Positions 8,880 to 18,598 are shown, counted from the first letter of the stretch. The stretch is DNA of 64,000 nucleotides from Pseudoalteromonas sp049257235 (GCF_049257235.1 NZ_JBMMUF010000001.1:372001-436000), one strand, 5' to 3'. Numbers and translations are program-made. The notes: generated from the sequence alone by a model not told the origin.

Positions 8880-10118
8880 CTATTGAATCAAGGTATTAAT
8901 CTCAACATCAACCTGTTGCTGCTGTTGGTGATTAAACACCGCTGATTGACCTTCCAATTCACCTAAGTCTACGGCCACATCGCCGTCCTTGGATATACGT
9001 GCAAACACTTGAATTTGTTCAAACTCTGCAAGACTTAGTTGTGCCACCATGGCATCTGCTTCACTCAAGGTTACCGTCATAGGCAGCGTGAATGTATCAA
9101 AGCGCTGGACCGCAAGCGGCATCGGCGGTCCTGAGGCCGCTTTGGCAAAAACAAACAACACCGAGTTAAGTGGTATCCTGTCTTGCACCTGTTCAGAAAT
9201 TGTCACATTAACACTCAACTGATGCACAGCCTGTGCGTTCTGAGCTTGCGCAATACGACCGTCAATTTCATCAATTCGCTGCGCAATCATGGCATAGCGC
9301 GGGTCAGACTCAGTCATCGTTGCCAGTATGAGCTCAAATGCACTCTTTGCTTCAAGCCAGTCTTTGCGCTCGTACGCTATCAATGCCAACATCGAAATGG
9401 CATCCATATTCTGTGGTTGCACTTGTAGCACTTGAGATAGCAGCTTGGCTGCCTGATTCATGCCTTGCTCACTGCCTTGCACCAACAGCGCCTGAGCATA
9501 GCTCACTTTTGCAGAGATATTCTCAGGGTCCATCGCCAATACTTTATCAAACGCTTGGCTAGCCATCTCATAGTCATTGATGGTCATCGCTACACGGCCA
9601 AGCATTAACCATGCGACTGCATCATCGCCATCTTGAGCTAGTCGGGTGCGCAGCCCTAGCAAAAATGCTTGGCGCTCATTAGCATCCAGCGGCTCGCCTT
9701 TACCCAATACAGCACGCTCGCCCAGAGATGGCAATTCCTGCATCGCCTTTTCCCAAGCTGACAGCTGTGATTGATTACCTGTAAAGTGATAAAAAATAGC
9801 ACTGAGTAAAATTAAAAATGCAGCACCAACGAGTGCCAAAATACGGTTATCACCACGACTTTGAAGCTGTTGCTCAGGCGCTAACTCATTGAGTAATCGG
9901 CGCTTTAATTCAAGCAAGGATTCATCATAACTGGTACGCGAAATACGCTCTAAGGCTAAATCATCTGCCAGCTCCTGCTGACGCTGCTCAAAGATATCAA
10001 TGCGCTCAGCATTCACGCTTGGGTTAGTGGCATCTTTAAACGTTCTAAAAAAAGGCCAGCATACAAATAACAGCGCCAGTAGTAATAGGACTGCAAACGC
10101 TCCCCACAATGACAACAT
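8880..10118 (-). CDS. ccmI: Cytochrome c maturation chaperone CcmI
   Basis: The 412-residue protein has a helix at the extreme N-terminus (about 4-25), a basic and Leu-rich cytoplasmic loop, a second helix (about 106-124) and a periplasmic TPR region (about 165-290; VAWLMLGRVAMTINDYEMASQAF, MDAISMLALIAYERKDW). A C-terminal beta-rich domain follows. This matches CcmI, which binds the C-terminus of apocytochrome c and delivers it to CcmF/CcmH. It is a separate gene, unlike E. coli where it is fused to CcmH. It abuts ccmH with a 1-nt overlap. Confidence 0.93.
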   Translation of the reverse strand: MLSLWGAFAVLLLLALLFVCWPFFRTFKDATNPSVNAERIDIFEQRQQELADDLALERISRTSYDESLLELKRRLLNELAPEQQLQSRGDNRILALVGAAFLILLSAIFYHFTGNQSQLSAWEKAMQELPSLGERAVLGKGEPLDANERQAFLLGLRTRLAQDGDDAVAWLMLGRVAMTINDYEMASQAFDKVLAMDPENISAKVSYAQALLVQGSEQGMNQAAKLLSQVLQVQPQNMDAISMLALIAYERKDWLEAKSAFELILATMTESDPRYAMIAQRIDEIDGRIAQAQNAQAVHQLSVNVTISEQVQDRIPLNSVLFVFAKAASGPPMPLAVQRFDTFTLPMTVTLSEADAMVAQLSLAEFEQIQVFARISKDGDVAVDLGELEGQSAVFNHQQQQQVDVEINTLIQ

Positions 10119-10579
10119 TACGCAGACTCCTTACGCTTGTACTGCTTTATCAAATCCTGAAGTAGCTGCTCGTCTGATTCAGACCAGCTTGCCTTTTGTG
10201 CCGCCTTTTTTTGGCGCAAAATAATAAACGCGAAACCAGCGATAACAATAAAGCCAGGAAGGATCCACAAAAAGATAGTCGCGGGTGTAACCGGTGGCTG
10301 ATAATGCACAAAGTAGCCATAGCGGTCGATCATATAATCAATGACCTCTTGTTTACTCTGTCCTTGTTTAACCAACTCTTCGACTTTGTCGCGAAGATCC
10401 TTAGCAACAACCGCATCTGAGTCAGCAATGTTTTGGTTTTGACACTTAGGGCAGCGTAGCTCTTTGGTTAACTCAGTAAAAAGTGCCGCATGTTCAGGAC
10501 TTTGGAAGTCATATTTTTCTTCCACAGCTACGGCTGATCCACTTATTAAAATAAATAAAGACAACAATAAAATACGCAT
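10118..10579 (-). CDS. ccmH: Cytochrome c maturation thioredoxin-like protein CcmH (CcmL type)
   Basis: This 153-residue protein has a signal peptide cleaved near residue 18, the redox motif LRCPKCQNQ (Cys43 and Cys46), and a C-terminal anchoring helix near 103-122 (PATIFLWILPGFIVIAGFAF) with a basic tail. It reduces the haem-binding Cys pair of apocytochrome c together with CcmG. The length corresponds to the short CcmH/CcmL form, because the TPR half is the separate ccmI. It lies 1 nt after ccmG. Confidence 0.95.
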   Translation of the reverse strand: MRILLLSLFILISGSAVAVEEKYDFQSPEHAALFTELTKELRCPKCQNQNIADSDAVVAKDLRDKVEELVKQGQSKQEVIDYMIDRYGYFVHYQPPVTPATIFLWILPGFIVIAGFAFIILRQKKAAQKASWSESDEQLLQDLIKQYKRKESA

Positions 10580-10580
10580 T

Positions 10581-11144
10581 TTATTCTCCCATCAATGGCG
10601 CGAATTTCGCGCGCCACACGCGTGGGTTAACATCACCGGTGTGATGAACTAGCACAGTGCCATCATGATCGACTAGGAAGGTTTCAGGAGCCCCTGAAAC
10701 ACCTAAATCAAGGATAAATTGACGGTCCAAATCAAGCATATTAAACGCATAGGGATCACCTGCTCGCGTCAGCATATCAGCGACTTCTTGTTGCAAGTCT
10801 GAGAGGCTGAAGGTATCACCAAAATCTGGGTCATAACCTTGCTCATAATATACGCCAACAATCTTGATACCGCGCTCACGCAATTGTGTGAGATAACCAA
10901 GCTCAGCGACACAGGTTGGGCACCACGTACCCCACACATTAATGAGGTATTTTTGATCGGCTAAGTCAGCATTGGTCCATCGTTTTTGCGGCTGCATCAA
11001 ATCGGGTAAATCAAACGCCGGTAACGCTTGATTCACACGCCCACTTTGCAGTTCACGCGGATCTGAAAATAAGCCTTTTAGCAAAAACACACACAACAGC
11101 AAAAAAACTGCCAGCGGTGTCAGCACTAACCATTTTCTGCTCAT
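10581..11144 (-). CDS. ccmG: Thiol:disulfide interchange protein CcmG/DsbE
   Basis: The 187-residue protein has an uncleaved N-terminal anchor (about 5-25) and a periplasmic thioredoxin fold with the active site WGTWCPTCVAE (Cys75, Cys78). The family insert and the cis-Pro loop (GVSGAPETFLVD) are also present. It keeps apocytochrome c and CcmH reduced. Its ATG overlaps the ccmF stop (ATGA), so translation is coupled. Confidence 0.95.
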   Translation of the reverse strand: MSRKWLVLTPLAVFLLLCVFLLKGLFSDPRELQSGRVNQALPAFDLPDLMQPQKRWTNADLADQKYLINVWGTWCPTCVAELGYLTQLRERGIKIVGVYYEQGYDPDFGDTFSLSDLQQEVADMLTRAGDPYAFNMLDLDRQFILDLGVSGAPETFLVDHDGTVLVHHTGDVNPRVWRAKFAPLMGE

Positions 11145-13081
11145 GCTTGAGCCTCCTTCTGTGCTCGGCGGCGGTAACGGCGGTCAAACAACACTACAAA
11201 GCCAGCCAACGCGATTAAAATACCGCCAAGCCACATTACTCGCACATATGGCTTATGATAAATACGCAATGACCATGCGCCACCATTGAGCTGCTCACCC
11301 AGCGCCAAATACAAATCGCGTGTTAATCCATCATCAATTGCCGCTTCTGTCATAAACTGCATGCCAATATCGTAACGGCGTTTCTCTGCATGCAAGGTGG
11401 TTTCAAATTCACCATCTTTGAAGACACTGACGACCCCTGCATGACCGGTATAGTTTGGTCCGCGAATGGCCGTGACACCGTCAAAGCGAAAATCATAACC
11501 ACCCAAAGACACTTGTTCTTGTGGTAATACACGCACATCTCGCTCAGTTGAATATGCCGAAGTCAGCGCAACCGACATAATCACCAACGCCAAGCCAATA
11601 TGGCCTAATTGCATTGCCCAATAACTGAGACCTAGGCGCTTCATAGAGCCCGCTTGTGCTGTTTTGTGCAGCAAATCCTGTGCACTCATAACGATAATCC
11701 ACAGCGCTAACGCTGTTGCCATAAAGGTGACTGCCGCTATTTGCTCGTAACTGCTGAATAACCATGCACCGGTAGCGACAAGCGCGATAACAATGCCAAG
11801 GGCATACTTGTTAATAAGCTGCTTGGCTTTGTTTTGCTTCCAACGTAGCAAAGGAGCCGCGCCAAGTAGCAGTGCAAAAGGCACAATGAGGTAGGTGAAC
11901 ATTTGATTAAAGAATGGCTCACCAATTGAGATGGAGCCTAAGCCCAACTCTTTGTGAACCATGGGTAATAAGGTACCTAGCAGTACAATCAATGTCGCTA
12001 CTACAAGCAAAATATTATTCAGCCAAAGCGCCACTTCACGTGAAAATAAACTATAGCGACCTTCACTGCTTACCTGTCCTGCACGCAGTGCATACAAGGT
12101 CAAACCTCCCCCGACAACAATAGCGAGGAAGGCCAAAATAAACATACCGCGGTCTGGGTCTGAGGCAAACGCATGCACAGAAACAATAATGCCCGAGCGC
12201 ACGATGAAGGTACCTAACAAACTCAGCGAGAATGCGGCAATAGCCAGTAACACTGTCCAAGATTTGAAGATGCCACGTTTCTCTGTCACTGCCAGCGAGT
12301 GCAACAAAGCAGTTGCCACCAACCAAGGCATCAAAGACGCATTTTCAACTGGGTCCCAGAACCACCAGCCACCCCAGCCGAGCTCAGCATATGCCCACCA
12401 GCTTCCGATGGTAATACCTAAGGTTAAGAAACCCCACGCGGCCATAGTCCAAGGGCGAGACCACTTAGCCCAAAGGTTATCAAGCTGGCCTGTTAACAAT
12501 GCAGCAATTGCAAATGAGAACGACACGGATAATCCTACGTACCCCATATACAAAAGCGGTGGGTGAATGATCATCCCCGGGTCTTGCAATAACGGGTTAA
12601 GATCTCGTCCTTCCACCGGATAATATGGCAACAAACGGTCAAATGGGCTCGACATCAGCAAGGTGTAGAGCATAAAGCCAACGGCCAAGAAACCAAGCAC
12701 CGCCAACACGCGTGCTCGCAGCGGCCATGGTAACGACTTTGACAACAATGCCACCGCCGCAGTCCAGCCTGCTTGCATCACCAGCCATAATAAGATTGCG
12801 CCCTCGTGACCACCCCATGTCGAGGTGATTTTATAGTACCAAGGCAAGGTGGTACTGGAGTGATGGGCGACATAGGCCACCGTAAAGTCATCCGTTAAAC
12901 TCGCATAGATAAGCGCTGCAAACGACAACAACACAAAGACAAACTGCCCAACTGCAAGCGAAGGCGCTGCACGCATCAGACGCAAATTCCCCGTATGCGC
13001 CCCCCAAAGAGGAAACACAAACAACAGCACACACAGCACCATTGCTAGGGTTAAGGAAAAATAACCGAGCTCTGGGATCAT
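11141..13081 (-). CDS. ccmF: Haem lyase subunit CcmF
   Basis: This 646-residue polytopic protein carries the tryptophan-rich WWD haem-handling motif (GWGGWWFWDPVENAS) around residues 230-245, and conserved periplasmic His segments (VAYVAHHSS; MIIHPPLLYMGY). There are about 15 membrane helices, and a periplasmic domain lies before the last helix. It transfers haem from holo-CcmE to apocytochrome c. The length matches the family. It starts 3 nt after ccmE. Confidence 0.96.
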   Translation of the reverse strand: MIPELGYFSLTLAMVLCVLLFVFPLWGAHTGNLRLMRAAPSLAVGQFVFVLLSFAALIYASLTDDFTVAYVAHHSSTTLPWYYKITSTWGGHEGAILLWLVMQAGWTAAVALLSKSLPWPLRARVLAVLGFLAVGFMLYTLLMSSPFDRLLPYYPVEGRDLNPLLQDPGMIIHPPLLYMGYVGLSVSFSFAIAALLTGQLDNLWAKWSRPWTMAAWGFLTLGITIGSWWAYAELGWGGWWFWDPVENASLMPWLVATALLHSLAVTEKRGIFKSWTVLLAIAAFSLSLLGTFIVRSGIIVSVHAFASDPDRGMFILAFLAIVVGGGLTLYALRAGQVSSEGRYSLFSREVALWLNNILLVVATLIVLLGTLLPMVHKELGLGSISIGEPFFNQMFTYLIVPFALLLGAAPLLRWKQNKAKQLINKYALGIVIALVATGAWLFSSYEQIAAVTFMATALALWIIVMSAQDLLHKTAQAGSMKRLGLSYWAMQLGHIGLALVIMSVALTSAYSTERDVRVLPQEQVSLGGYDFRFDGVTAIRGPNYTGHAGVVSVFKDGEFETTLHAEKRRYDIGMQFMTEAAIDDGLTRDLYLALGEQLNGGAWSLRIYHKPYVRVMWLGGILIALAGFVVLFDRRYRRRAQKEAQA

Positions 13082-13084
13082 AAC

Positions 13085-13564
13085 TTAGTTGCCACTGCCT
13101 TGATTATAAGTTGGTTTTTGGTGCTTGATGCCTTTTACCGCTTCAGCAACCTCTTCAGGCATATATTCTTCATCGTGTTTTGCTAACACTTCAAATGCCT
13201 CAATCACATCAGGCTGCACTAGCGTGCCTTGTGCAACAATACCCTGACCTTCGCGGAACAAGTCCGGCAAGATGCCTTTGTAGCGAATGGTCACAAGAGG
13301 ACCAGTATCAATTAATTTGAATTCCACAAACAGTGAATTATCATCGCGCTTTACTGAACCTGGCACGACCATACCGCCAATACGCAGCTTCTGGCCAATG
13401 GTTGGCTTTTCCAGCTCAGGTCCTTTACCGTTGATAAGCTCACTCGGGGTGTAAAACAAATTGATGTTTTCTTGCAGCGCATACAAGGTCAACCCGACCG
13501 CGCTAGACAAACCAAATAACAAGGCGATGATAGTTAGTAAGCGTTTCTTACGTCTAGGATTCAT
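13085..13564 (-). CDS. ccmE: Haem chaperone CcmE
   Basis: The 159-residue protein has a basic N-terminus, an anchor helix (about 8-28) and a periplasmic OB-fold. The haem-binding site is VLAKHDEEYMP. By direct count the histidine is His130, the same number as in E. coli CcmE, and the axial Tyr is Tyr134. It receives haem covalently from CcmC and hands it to CcmF. It overlaps ccmD by 4 nt. Confidence 0.96.
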   Translation of the reverse strand: MNPRRKKRLLTIIALLFGLSSAVGLTLYALQENINLFYTPSELINGKGPELEKPTIGQKLRIGGMVVPGSVKRDDNSLFVEFKLIDTGPLVTIRYKGILPDLFREGQGIVAQGTLVQPDVIEAFEVLAKHDEEYMPEEVAEAVKGIKHQKPTYNQGSGN

Positions 13565-13767
13565 AACTGCTTCTCCTGCTGCTTAGCCTTTTCAATGCGT
13601 TGCTCACGAGCACTTTGTGCTGCCACCTGTTGCAATAAAACACGTTTTTCACGTAATGAACTAAACAACAGACCAACTAAAATCAGTGCGCAACTACCAA
13701 ATGACAACCATACGTAAAAGGCATAGCCGCCCATGGCAAAAAATTCAGATAAACTATTAAATTCCAC
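13561..13767 (-). CDS. ccmD: Haem exporter accessory protein CcmD
   Basis: The 68-residue protein has the usual CcmD plan: a short N-terminal segment (SLSEFFAMGGYAFYVW), one membrane helix (about 15-35) and a basic cytoplasmic coil rich in Arg, Lys and Gln. CcmD stabilises the CcmABC complex and helps release holo-CcmE. The position between ccmC and ccmE is diagnostic. Confidence 0.94.
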   Translation of the reverse strand: MEFNSLSEFFAMGGYAFYVWLSFGSCALILVGLLFSSLREKRVLLQQVAAQSAREQRIEKAKQQEKQL

Positions 13768-13768
13768 T

Positions 13769-14506
13769 TTACTTACCTCCCGCCATTGCTTTTACCCAAG
13801 GACGATGCTGCTCGCTCTTTAGAATTTCAGTTTTCAGACGGATTAAGCTCACCGCCGCGACAAAACCAAGGAAGCCCGCAAGGTTAACCATCAAGGGCCA
13901 AAACATGCTTGAATCAATCGCTGAGGTATCAAATTTTGTGATAGTTGCGCCTTGATGAAGGGTATTCCACCACTCCACAGAGAAATGAATAATCGGCAAA
14001 TTCACCACACCTACTAGAGCCAAAATAGATGCTGCTTTACCGCCAGCGCGTTTATCTTCAAAGGCGTGATACAGTGAAATCACACCCAAGTACAAAAACA
14101 ATAGAATGAGCTCAGAAGTCAGACGCGCATCCCATACCCACCAAGCACCCCACATAGGTTTACCCCATGCAGCACCTGTTAACAGTGCGATCAGAGTCAT
14201 AGCTGCGCCCACTGGAGCAATGGCTATTACGGCCAACTGGGCATTGCGAATTTGCCACACTAAGGCAACCAAGGCGGCAATAGCCATCGATGAGTATGCA
14301 CCCATCGACCAAATCGCCGAAGGCACATGGATAAAGATGATGCGATAACTGTCTTTTTGTTGATAGTCTGCGGGCGCAAAAGCTAAACCCCAAACCCAAC
14401 CAACAACAATACCAACAACGGCTACTACCGAAAAATACGGCAGCAGGGTGTTACACAACTGATAGGCTCTTTCGGCCTTTGCATAGGGATGTAACCACTT
14501 CCACAT
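13769..14506 (-). CDS. ccmC: Haem exporter protein CcmC
   Basis: The 245-residue, six-helix protein has the WWD motif GAWWVWDARLTSE (around residue 125) and flanking conserved periplasmic His residues (IFIHVPSAIWS; HFSVEWWNTLHQG). CcmC binds haem and attaches it to CcmE His130. It overlaps ccmB by one nucleotide. Confidence 0.96.
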   Translation of the reverse strand: MWKWLHPYAKAERAYQLCNTLLPYFSVVAVVGIVVGWVWGLAFAPADYQQKDSYRIIFIHVPSAIWSMGAYSSMAIAALVALVWQIRNAQLAVIAIAPVGAAMTLIALLTGAAWGKPMWGAWWVWDARLTSELILLFLYLGVISLYHAFEDKRAGGKAASILALVGVVNLPIIHFSVEWWNTLHQGATITKFDTSAIDSSMFWPLMVNLAGFLGFVAAVSLIRLKTEILKSEQHRPWVKAMAGGK

Positions 14507-15195
14507 TAGTTAATACTCACTTTCAATGCTGATGAAACGGCAATAGGTGCAAGCACGCTGGCAACAGCCAAAAATGCACCTAAAATCGCAAGTTGTCCGC
14601 CGTACGCCAACGACATGCTGGCTGTATCAATTGCGGAGGTTGCAAAAATTAAAACGGGAATATAAAGCGGCAGAACCAAGAGGCTTAACAGCACTCCGCC
14701 TTTTTGCAATCCCACCGTCAGCCCAGCGCCAATAGCGCCAATCAGGCTTAGTAACGGCGTGCCAATGAGCAAGGTAAGCATCATGGCCGTCAAACTTTGC
14801 GATTGTAAATTCATTAATAGCGCAAACAGGGGCGCAAGGATCACCATAGGTAACCCAGTTATGGTCCAATGCGCTGCTATTTTTGCAGACACCGTCAATG
14901 ACATAGGAAAAGGCGAGAGCATTAGCTGCTCTAAAGAGCCATCGAGGTAATCATCACGAAACATTTTATCTAGGCCGAGCATCGTCGCCAGCAAGGCTGC
15001 AACCCATATAATCCCCGGAGCCATTCGCGCCAGTAAATTGGGTTCAGGACCAATACCGAGAGGGAACAGCGTGATCACGATTAAAAAGAATAATAACGGA
15101 TTGACGATGTCGCTTCTTTGGCGAAACGCTAAGCGCACATCTTTCTTATACACACTGGTCCACACCCGCCAGTAGGAGTTATTTTGCGCTATCAA
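14506..15195 (-). CDS. ccmB: Haem exporter permease CcmB
   Basis: The 229-residue ABC permease has six predicted helices. Its family motifs include the N-terminal VYKKDVRLAFRQRSD and FRDDYLDGSLEQLMLSPFP, the coupling region facing CcmA. Together with CcmA and CcmC/D it releases holo-CcmE using ATP. The start overlaps the ccmA stop (4 nt). Confidence 0.95.
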   Translation of the reverse strand: MIAQNNSYWRVWTSVYKKDVRLAFRQRSDIVNPLLFFLIVITLFPLGIGPEPNLLARMAPGIIWVAALLATMLGLDKMFRDDYLDGSLEQLMLSPFPMSLTVSAKIAAHWTITGLPMVILAPLFALLMNLQSQSLTAMMLTLLIGTPLLSLIGAIGAGLTVGLQKGGVLLSLLVLPLYIPVLIFATSAIDTASMSLAYGGQLAILGAFLAVASVLAPIAVSSALKVSIN

Positions 15196-15812
15196 ATGCG
15201 ATACTCCAGCTGCAATTTGCTGAGATTGTCGAAGTGGGTTGTCAAGTCTTGATGACTGGTAAGCAAAATCGCTCCGCCTTGAGCTAAGTGCTGGGCAAAG
15301 CGTTGCTGCAATAAGTTCACGCCTTTTTTATCTACCGCAGTAAAAGGTTCATCAAGGAGCCACAACGGCGCACGATTAAGCCACAAGCGCGCTAACGCGA
15401 CACGACGTTGTTGCCCTGCAGAGAGTTGTCGAACAGGCACATCTTCAAGACCAACTAATCCCAAATTAGCCAACACATCGTACAAATCTACGTTGGCTTG
15501 TAGGCCGTGGGTTTCGAGCCAAAACTGACAATTTTCAAGAGCATTGAGCTGAGTGTTTACACCGGTTTTATGGCCAATGAACAACACGTCTTGCGCATAT
15601 TCGTCATAATGGCGAGCAATACAGTGATTTTGATACTTTACTTGCCCTTGCATAGGCTCAGCGAAACCAGCCAAAATACGAAGCAACGAGGTTTTCCCCG
15701 CTCCGTTTGGACCCTCTAACTGCATGATCTCACCCGAATTTAATTCAAAACTCAGGTCTTCAAACAAACATCGCTCTTGCTTTATACAAGTGACTGCGTC
15801 AACGTGTAACAC
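15192..15812 (-). CDS. ccmA: Haem exporter ATPase CcmA
   Basis: The 206-residue ABC ATPase has Walker A GPNGAGKTS at about 35-43, signature LSAGQQRR near 130, Walker B LWLLDEPF near 150, and a switch His (LLTSHQD). It is the first gene of the ccm operon. The gap of about 100 nt to the divergent FliK-like gene must hold the ccm promoter, but I could not pick a convincing one. Confidence 0.96.
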   Translation of the reverse strand: MLHVDAVTCIKQERCLFEDLSFELNSGEIMQLEGPNGAGKTSLLRILAGFAEPMQGQVKYQNHCIARHYDEYAQDVLFIGHKTGVNTQLNALENCQFWLETHGLQANVDLYDVLANLGLVGLEDVPVRQLSAGQQRRVALARLWLNRAPLWLLDEPFTAVDKKGVNLLQQRFAQHLAQGGAILLTSHQDLTTHFDNLSKLQLEYRI

Positions 15813-15914
15813 TAACAGGCATTCTCAATGCTTAAAATTGGGCGATAGTCTACCATAATGCTAAGCTAATGCGAAAAAATGCAGACAAAACTTTGATCTC
15901 ATTCTGGGGGGTAT

Positions 15915-18290
15915 ATGTCGGGTCCGTTTGCCCCTATTACTAATCACACGACAGCGCAAACGGTGCAGTTGCAAATAAGCACATCCACCGATGCTTCTAA
16001 ACAACTGGAACTTCCATCAGGCCAGCCCATTGCTGCGCGCAACATAACCCTAGGACATCACCAGCTGAGCATGGAAGTGAAAGTGCAAGGCCAGTGGCAA
16101 ACGCTCTCAATCCCCATAAAAAGCCCAACTCCTTCTTTGATTGGCAGCCATATTGAACAGGCACAGGTGAGTTTTAAACATGATGGTACACTGACAATTA
16201 AACCAGAGGCCATACAATTACCCGTTGATAAACCACAGCAATTACTCAACTTACTGTCGTACCTGAGCAAACAAGGACAAATTAAAGGTGGCTCATCTGT
16301 GCAAAATGCACTGATGCAAAGTACCTCGGCGCAAGGCGCCCCAGTGCAAACCTTACAGCTCAAAGCGCTAAGCACTTCTGGGCAGTCTTTGTCACTGCCC
16401 GAGCTTAATGCCTCGGTTAAATTAGATAAAATCGCCGCACAATTAATTGCTCAAGGCGCACAAGTCAAAGCGGTCGAATTAACCATTTCTCAAGGGAAAC
16501 TACAGACTCATTTACTGCTTAATGATAACGCTCGAACTGAGATTACTTTAACGCCTGCGAAACTAGCGCAGTTAGCTGCAAAATTGGCACCGCCAGCGCA
16601 AGTTACTCACTCAGGGCCACAAGCGATGGCACAGGTAACAGCGTTAACAAAGGGAAATTCGGGGCCAAGCCCACTGTTTAATATTAACCTCAGTCGCCCA
16701 GCTCTGGCCTTACTGGCAAATCAAGTTCGCCCTGCAAGTATCCACTTAACAAACAACACGCAATTGCAGCTCAATGTGGCCCCCGCTGATATCAAGGTGA
16801 TAACTTTAAACACCAAGGTTAGCGCAGAAGCGCCTCCCATAGCGGCTCAGGATAAAGCGCCAAGCCTGCGCGCTGATGTAAATCAGCCCTCAACTGCCCC
16901 CACTCTCAGACAAAGCTCGAACACCCTGTGGCAGCGCGCACAACAGCACTTACAAGCATGGCAGCAAAGCATGACTGCACGCTTTGGCGGCGATAACACG
17001 CAGATTAAAGAATTTACACCACAGGCTATGCGGTTACTGCAAAGCCCAGCTAAAGCGTTGCTTACGCCACTATTGCATCCAACACCATTGAGAATGACCA
17101 GTGCAGCTGCGCAAAAAATGGCTCTTATTCAAGACAATGGCGCATCAAACTCGCAATTAAGGGGGCACAGCCCCACGCCTGTGCTGTCATTAATTGACAA
17201 TATACCCAGCATAGTGCGCCAACGTGCGCCCTTGCTTGAGCTGACTGTACAAATGCAAAGCTTAATCAAAAGCACCGTCAAAGAGAGCGCCAGCCCAGTA
17301 TTGGCAGTCAAGATGACTACGTTGGCGGCCACCTCGACCACGATAGCGCCGAGCAAGAGTGATTCATTGCCATTAACGTCACTCACCCCGCTGGCTTTGA
17401 CCAACGAGCTTACCGCCAGATTGCAAAAACACATAGCACCAGCGCAACAACTCAGCCACAGCATTAATACGCTCGATAAACTCATAGCCAATGCACCACC
17501 TGAATTAAAAAATCTGGTTAATCAAGCGTTTTCTAGGCTCATCAGTGAACAAATACCAAGCACGGTGACATCCAATCAGGTGATAGCACAATTAAAACCG
17601 TGGCAGGTGCCGCACATACTTCATCAATCTAGTTTTGTTGGACAGCTTGATAATTTGGTCACTGCGCTCGCCAGTGCTCCCATTGTCACCGCGCACCCAG
17701 CGCTCTCACCCAGTGTGGCGCAAACAGCCCTATTACCGCTGATCAATTTACTGCTGGGCCAAGTCAGTTCTCCCCCTGCAGCAGAGCAATTTGTGCAACA
17801 ATTGCAATCGCCCAGTGCCCAAGCACTGCTCAGCGAGCTAAGCTTTATTCAACAAAGTGTGACGCCGCAAGCAACCCAATCACAGGCCAGTGCGCAGCAA
17901 GACAACAACCCCTTAGTACAATTGTTTTTACCTATGCGGTTACCGCCAGAGGTGGGTCAGACGCATCTGAGCATTGGCCGCTACAAACAAAAGAGCAACA
18001 AGGGCGAAACGCAAGATGTGTGGTTTGTACGCATGCAATTTGATTACGCAGCACTAGGTGAACTCAGCGTGCAAGCGCACTTGTGTAAACAAAAGCTTAA
18101 TTGTGAATTACGCGCAAGCTCGCAATCACTGGCGCAGCTTGCGCATCAACACAGTGAAGACTTGCGTCGTAACTTGCAAAAGCATGGCTTAGGAGTCGCG
18201 CCTATTCGAATCGAGCAGGTCAGTGAACAGCAAGCGCTACAATGGCAAAGCTTTTACAAGCGCCATAGTATCGTTAACGTCAAGGTGTAA
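15915..18290 (+). CDS. FliK-like hook-length control domain protein (second copy)
   Basis: The 791-residue protein is mostly low-complexity and rich in Gln, Ala, Ser, Thr and Leu, as FliK proteins are. The last about 110 residues resemble the FliK C-terminal (Flg_hook) domain: WFVRMQFDYAALGELSVQAHL, then LNCELRASSQ and LRRNLQKHGLGV. That domain interacts with the export gate. It is distinct from the canonical fliK at 38862-40898 in the main operon. It is followed after 2 nt by a gene for an FlhB C-terminal-domain homologue. Its role (hook or rod length, or a regulatory partner) is unknown to me. A G6 run just upstream of the ATG serves as Shine-Dalgarno. Confidence 0.75.
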   Translation: MSGPFAPITNHTTAQTVQLQISTSTDASKQLELPSGQPIAARNITLGHHQLSMEVKVQGQWQTLSIPIKSPTPSLIGSHIEQAQVSFKHDGTLTIKPEAIQLPVDKPQQLLNLLSYLSKQGQIKGGSSVQNALMQSTSAQGAPVQTLQLKALSTSGQSLSLPELNASVKLDKIAAQLIAQGAQVKAVELTISQGKLQTHLLLNDNARTEITLTPAKLAQLAAKLAPPAQVTHSGPQAMAQVTALTKGNSGPSPLFNINLSRPALALLANQVRPASIHLTNNTQLQLNVAPADIKVITLNTKVSAEAPPIAAQDKAPSLRADVNQPSTAPTLRQSSNTLWQRAQQHLQAWQQSMTARFGGDNTQIKEFTPQAMRLLQSPAKALLTPLLHPTPLRMTSAAAQKMALIQDNGASNSQLRGHSPTPVLSLIDNIPSIVRQRAPLLELTVQMQSLIKSTVKESASPVLAVKMTTLAATSTTIAPSKSDSLPLTSLTPLALTNELTARLQKHIAPAQQLSHSINTLDKLIANAPPELKNLVNQAFSRLISEQIPSTVTSNQVIAQLKPWQVPHILHQSSFVGQLDNLVTALASAPIVTAHPALSPSVAQTALLPLINLLLGQVSSPPAAEQFVQQLQSPSAQALLSELSFIQQSVTPQATQSQASAQQDNNPLVQLFLPMRLPPEVGQTHLSIGRYKQKSNKGETQDVWFVRMQFDYAALGELSVQAHLCKQKLNCELRASSQSLAQLAHQHSEDLRRNLQKHGLGVAPIRIEQVSEQQALQWQSFYKRHSIVNVKV

Positions 18291-18292
18291 AC

Positions 18293-18598
18293 ATGAGTGA
18301 TAAATCACAACGCAGTGCTATAGGGCTCCTTTATGAAGCAGGGAGCGCGCCAACGGTCAGTGCTAAGGGCTTTGGTGAGCTTGCAGAGCATATTATTGCT
18401 GCAGCTCAAGAAAAAGGAATTTTAATTCACCAAGATGCTGATTTAGCGAAAACGCTAGAGGCCCTAGAGCAGGGGCAAGAAATCCCAAAAGAATTGTATT
18501 ATGTAATTGCTGAGCTTATTGCTTTTTCTTACGTGTTAAGAGGAAAGTTTCCACCAGGATGGCAAAACTTTAGCAACAAGCTCAATATTAAGGCTTAG
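18293..18598 (+). CDS. Stand-alone FlhB C-terminal-domain (export switch) protein
   Basis: The 101-residue protein aligns with the cytoplasmic end of FlhB just after its autocleavage site. AIGLLYEAGSAPTVSAKGFGELAE here corresponds to VALKYD..GAPIMVAKGGDELAL in the FlhB of this window, and DADLAKTL with QEIPKELYYVIAELIAF to SPMLTRAL with EQIPEQLFTAVAQVLAY. There are no membrane helices and no NPTH motif, so it resembles a ready-made FlhB-CC fragment. The coupling (2 nt) to a FliK-like protein suggests the two interact, as FliK does with FlhB-CC. It overlaps the converging DUF2802 gene at the stop codons. Confidence 0.85.
   Translation: MSDKSQRSAIGLLYEAGSAPTVSAKGFGELAEHIIAAAQEKGILIHQDADLAKTLEALEQGQEIPKELYYVIAELIAFSYVLRGKFPPGWQNFSNKLNIKA

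Noticed and set aside
12189..12566. 125-codon plus-strand frame
   Set aside because: Antisense within ccmF with no start signal or recognisable motif.
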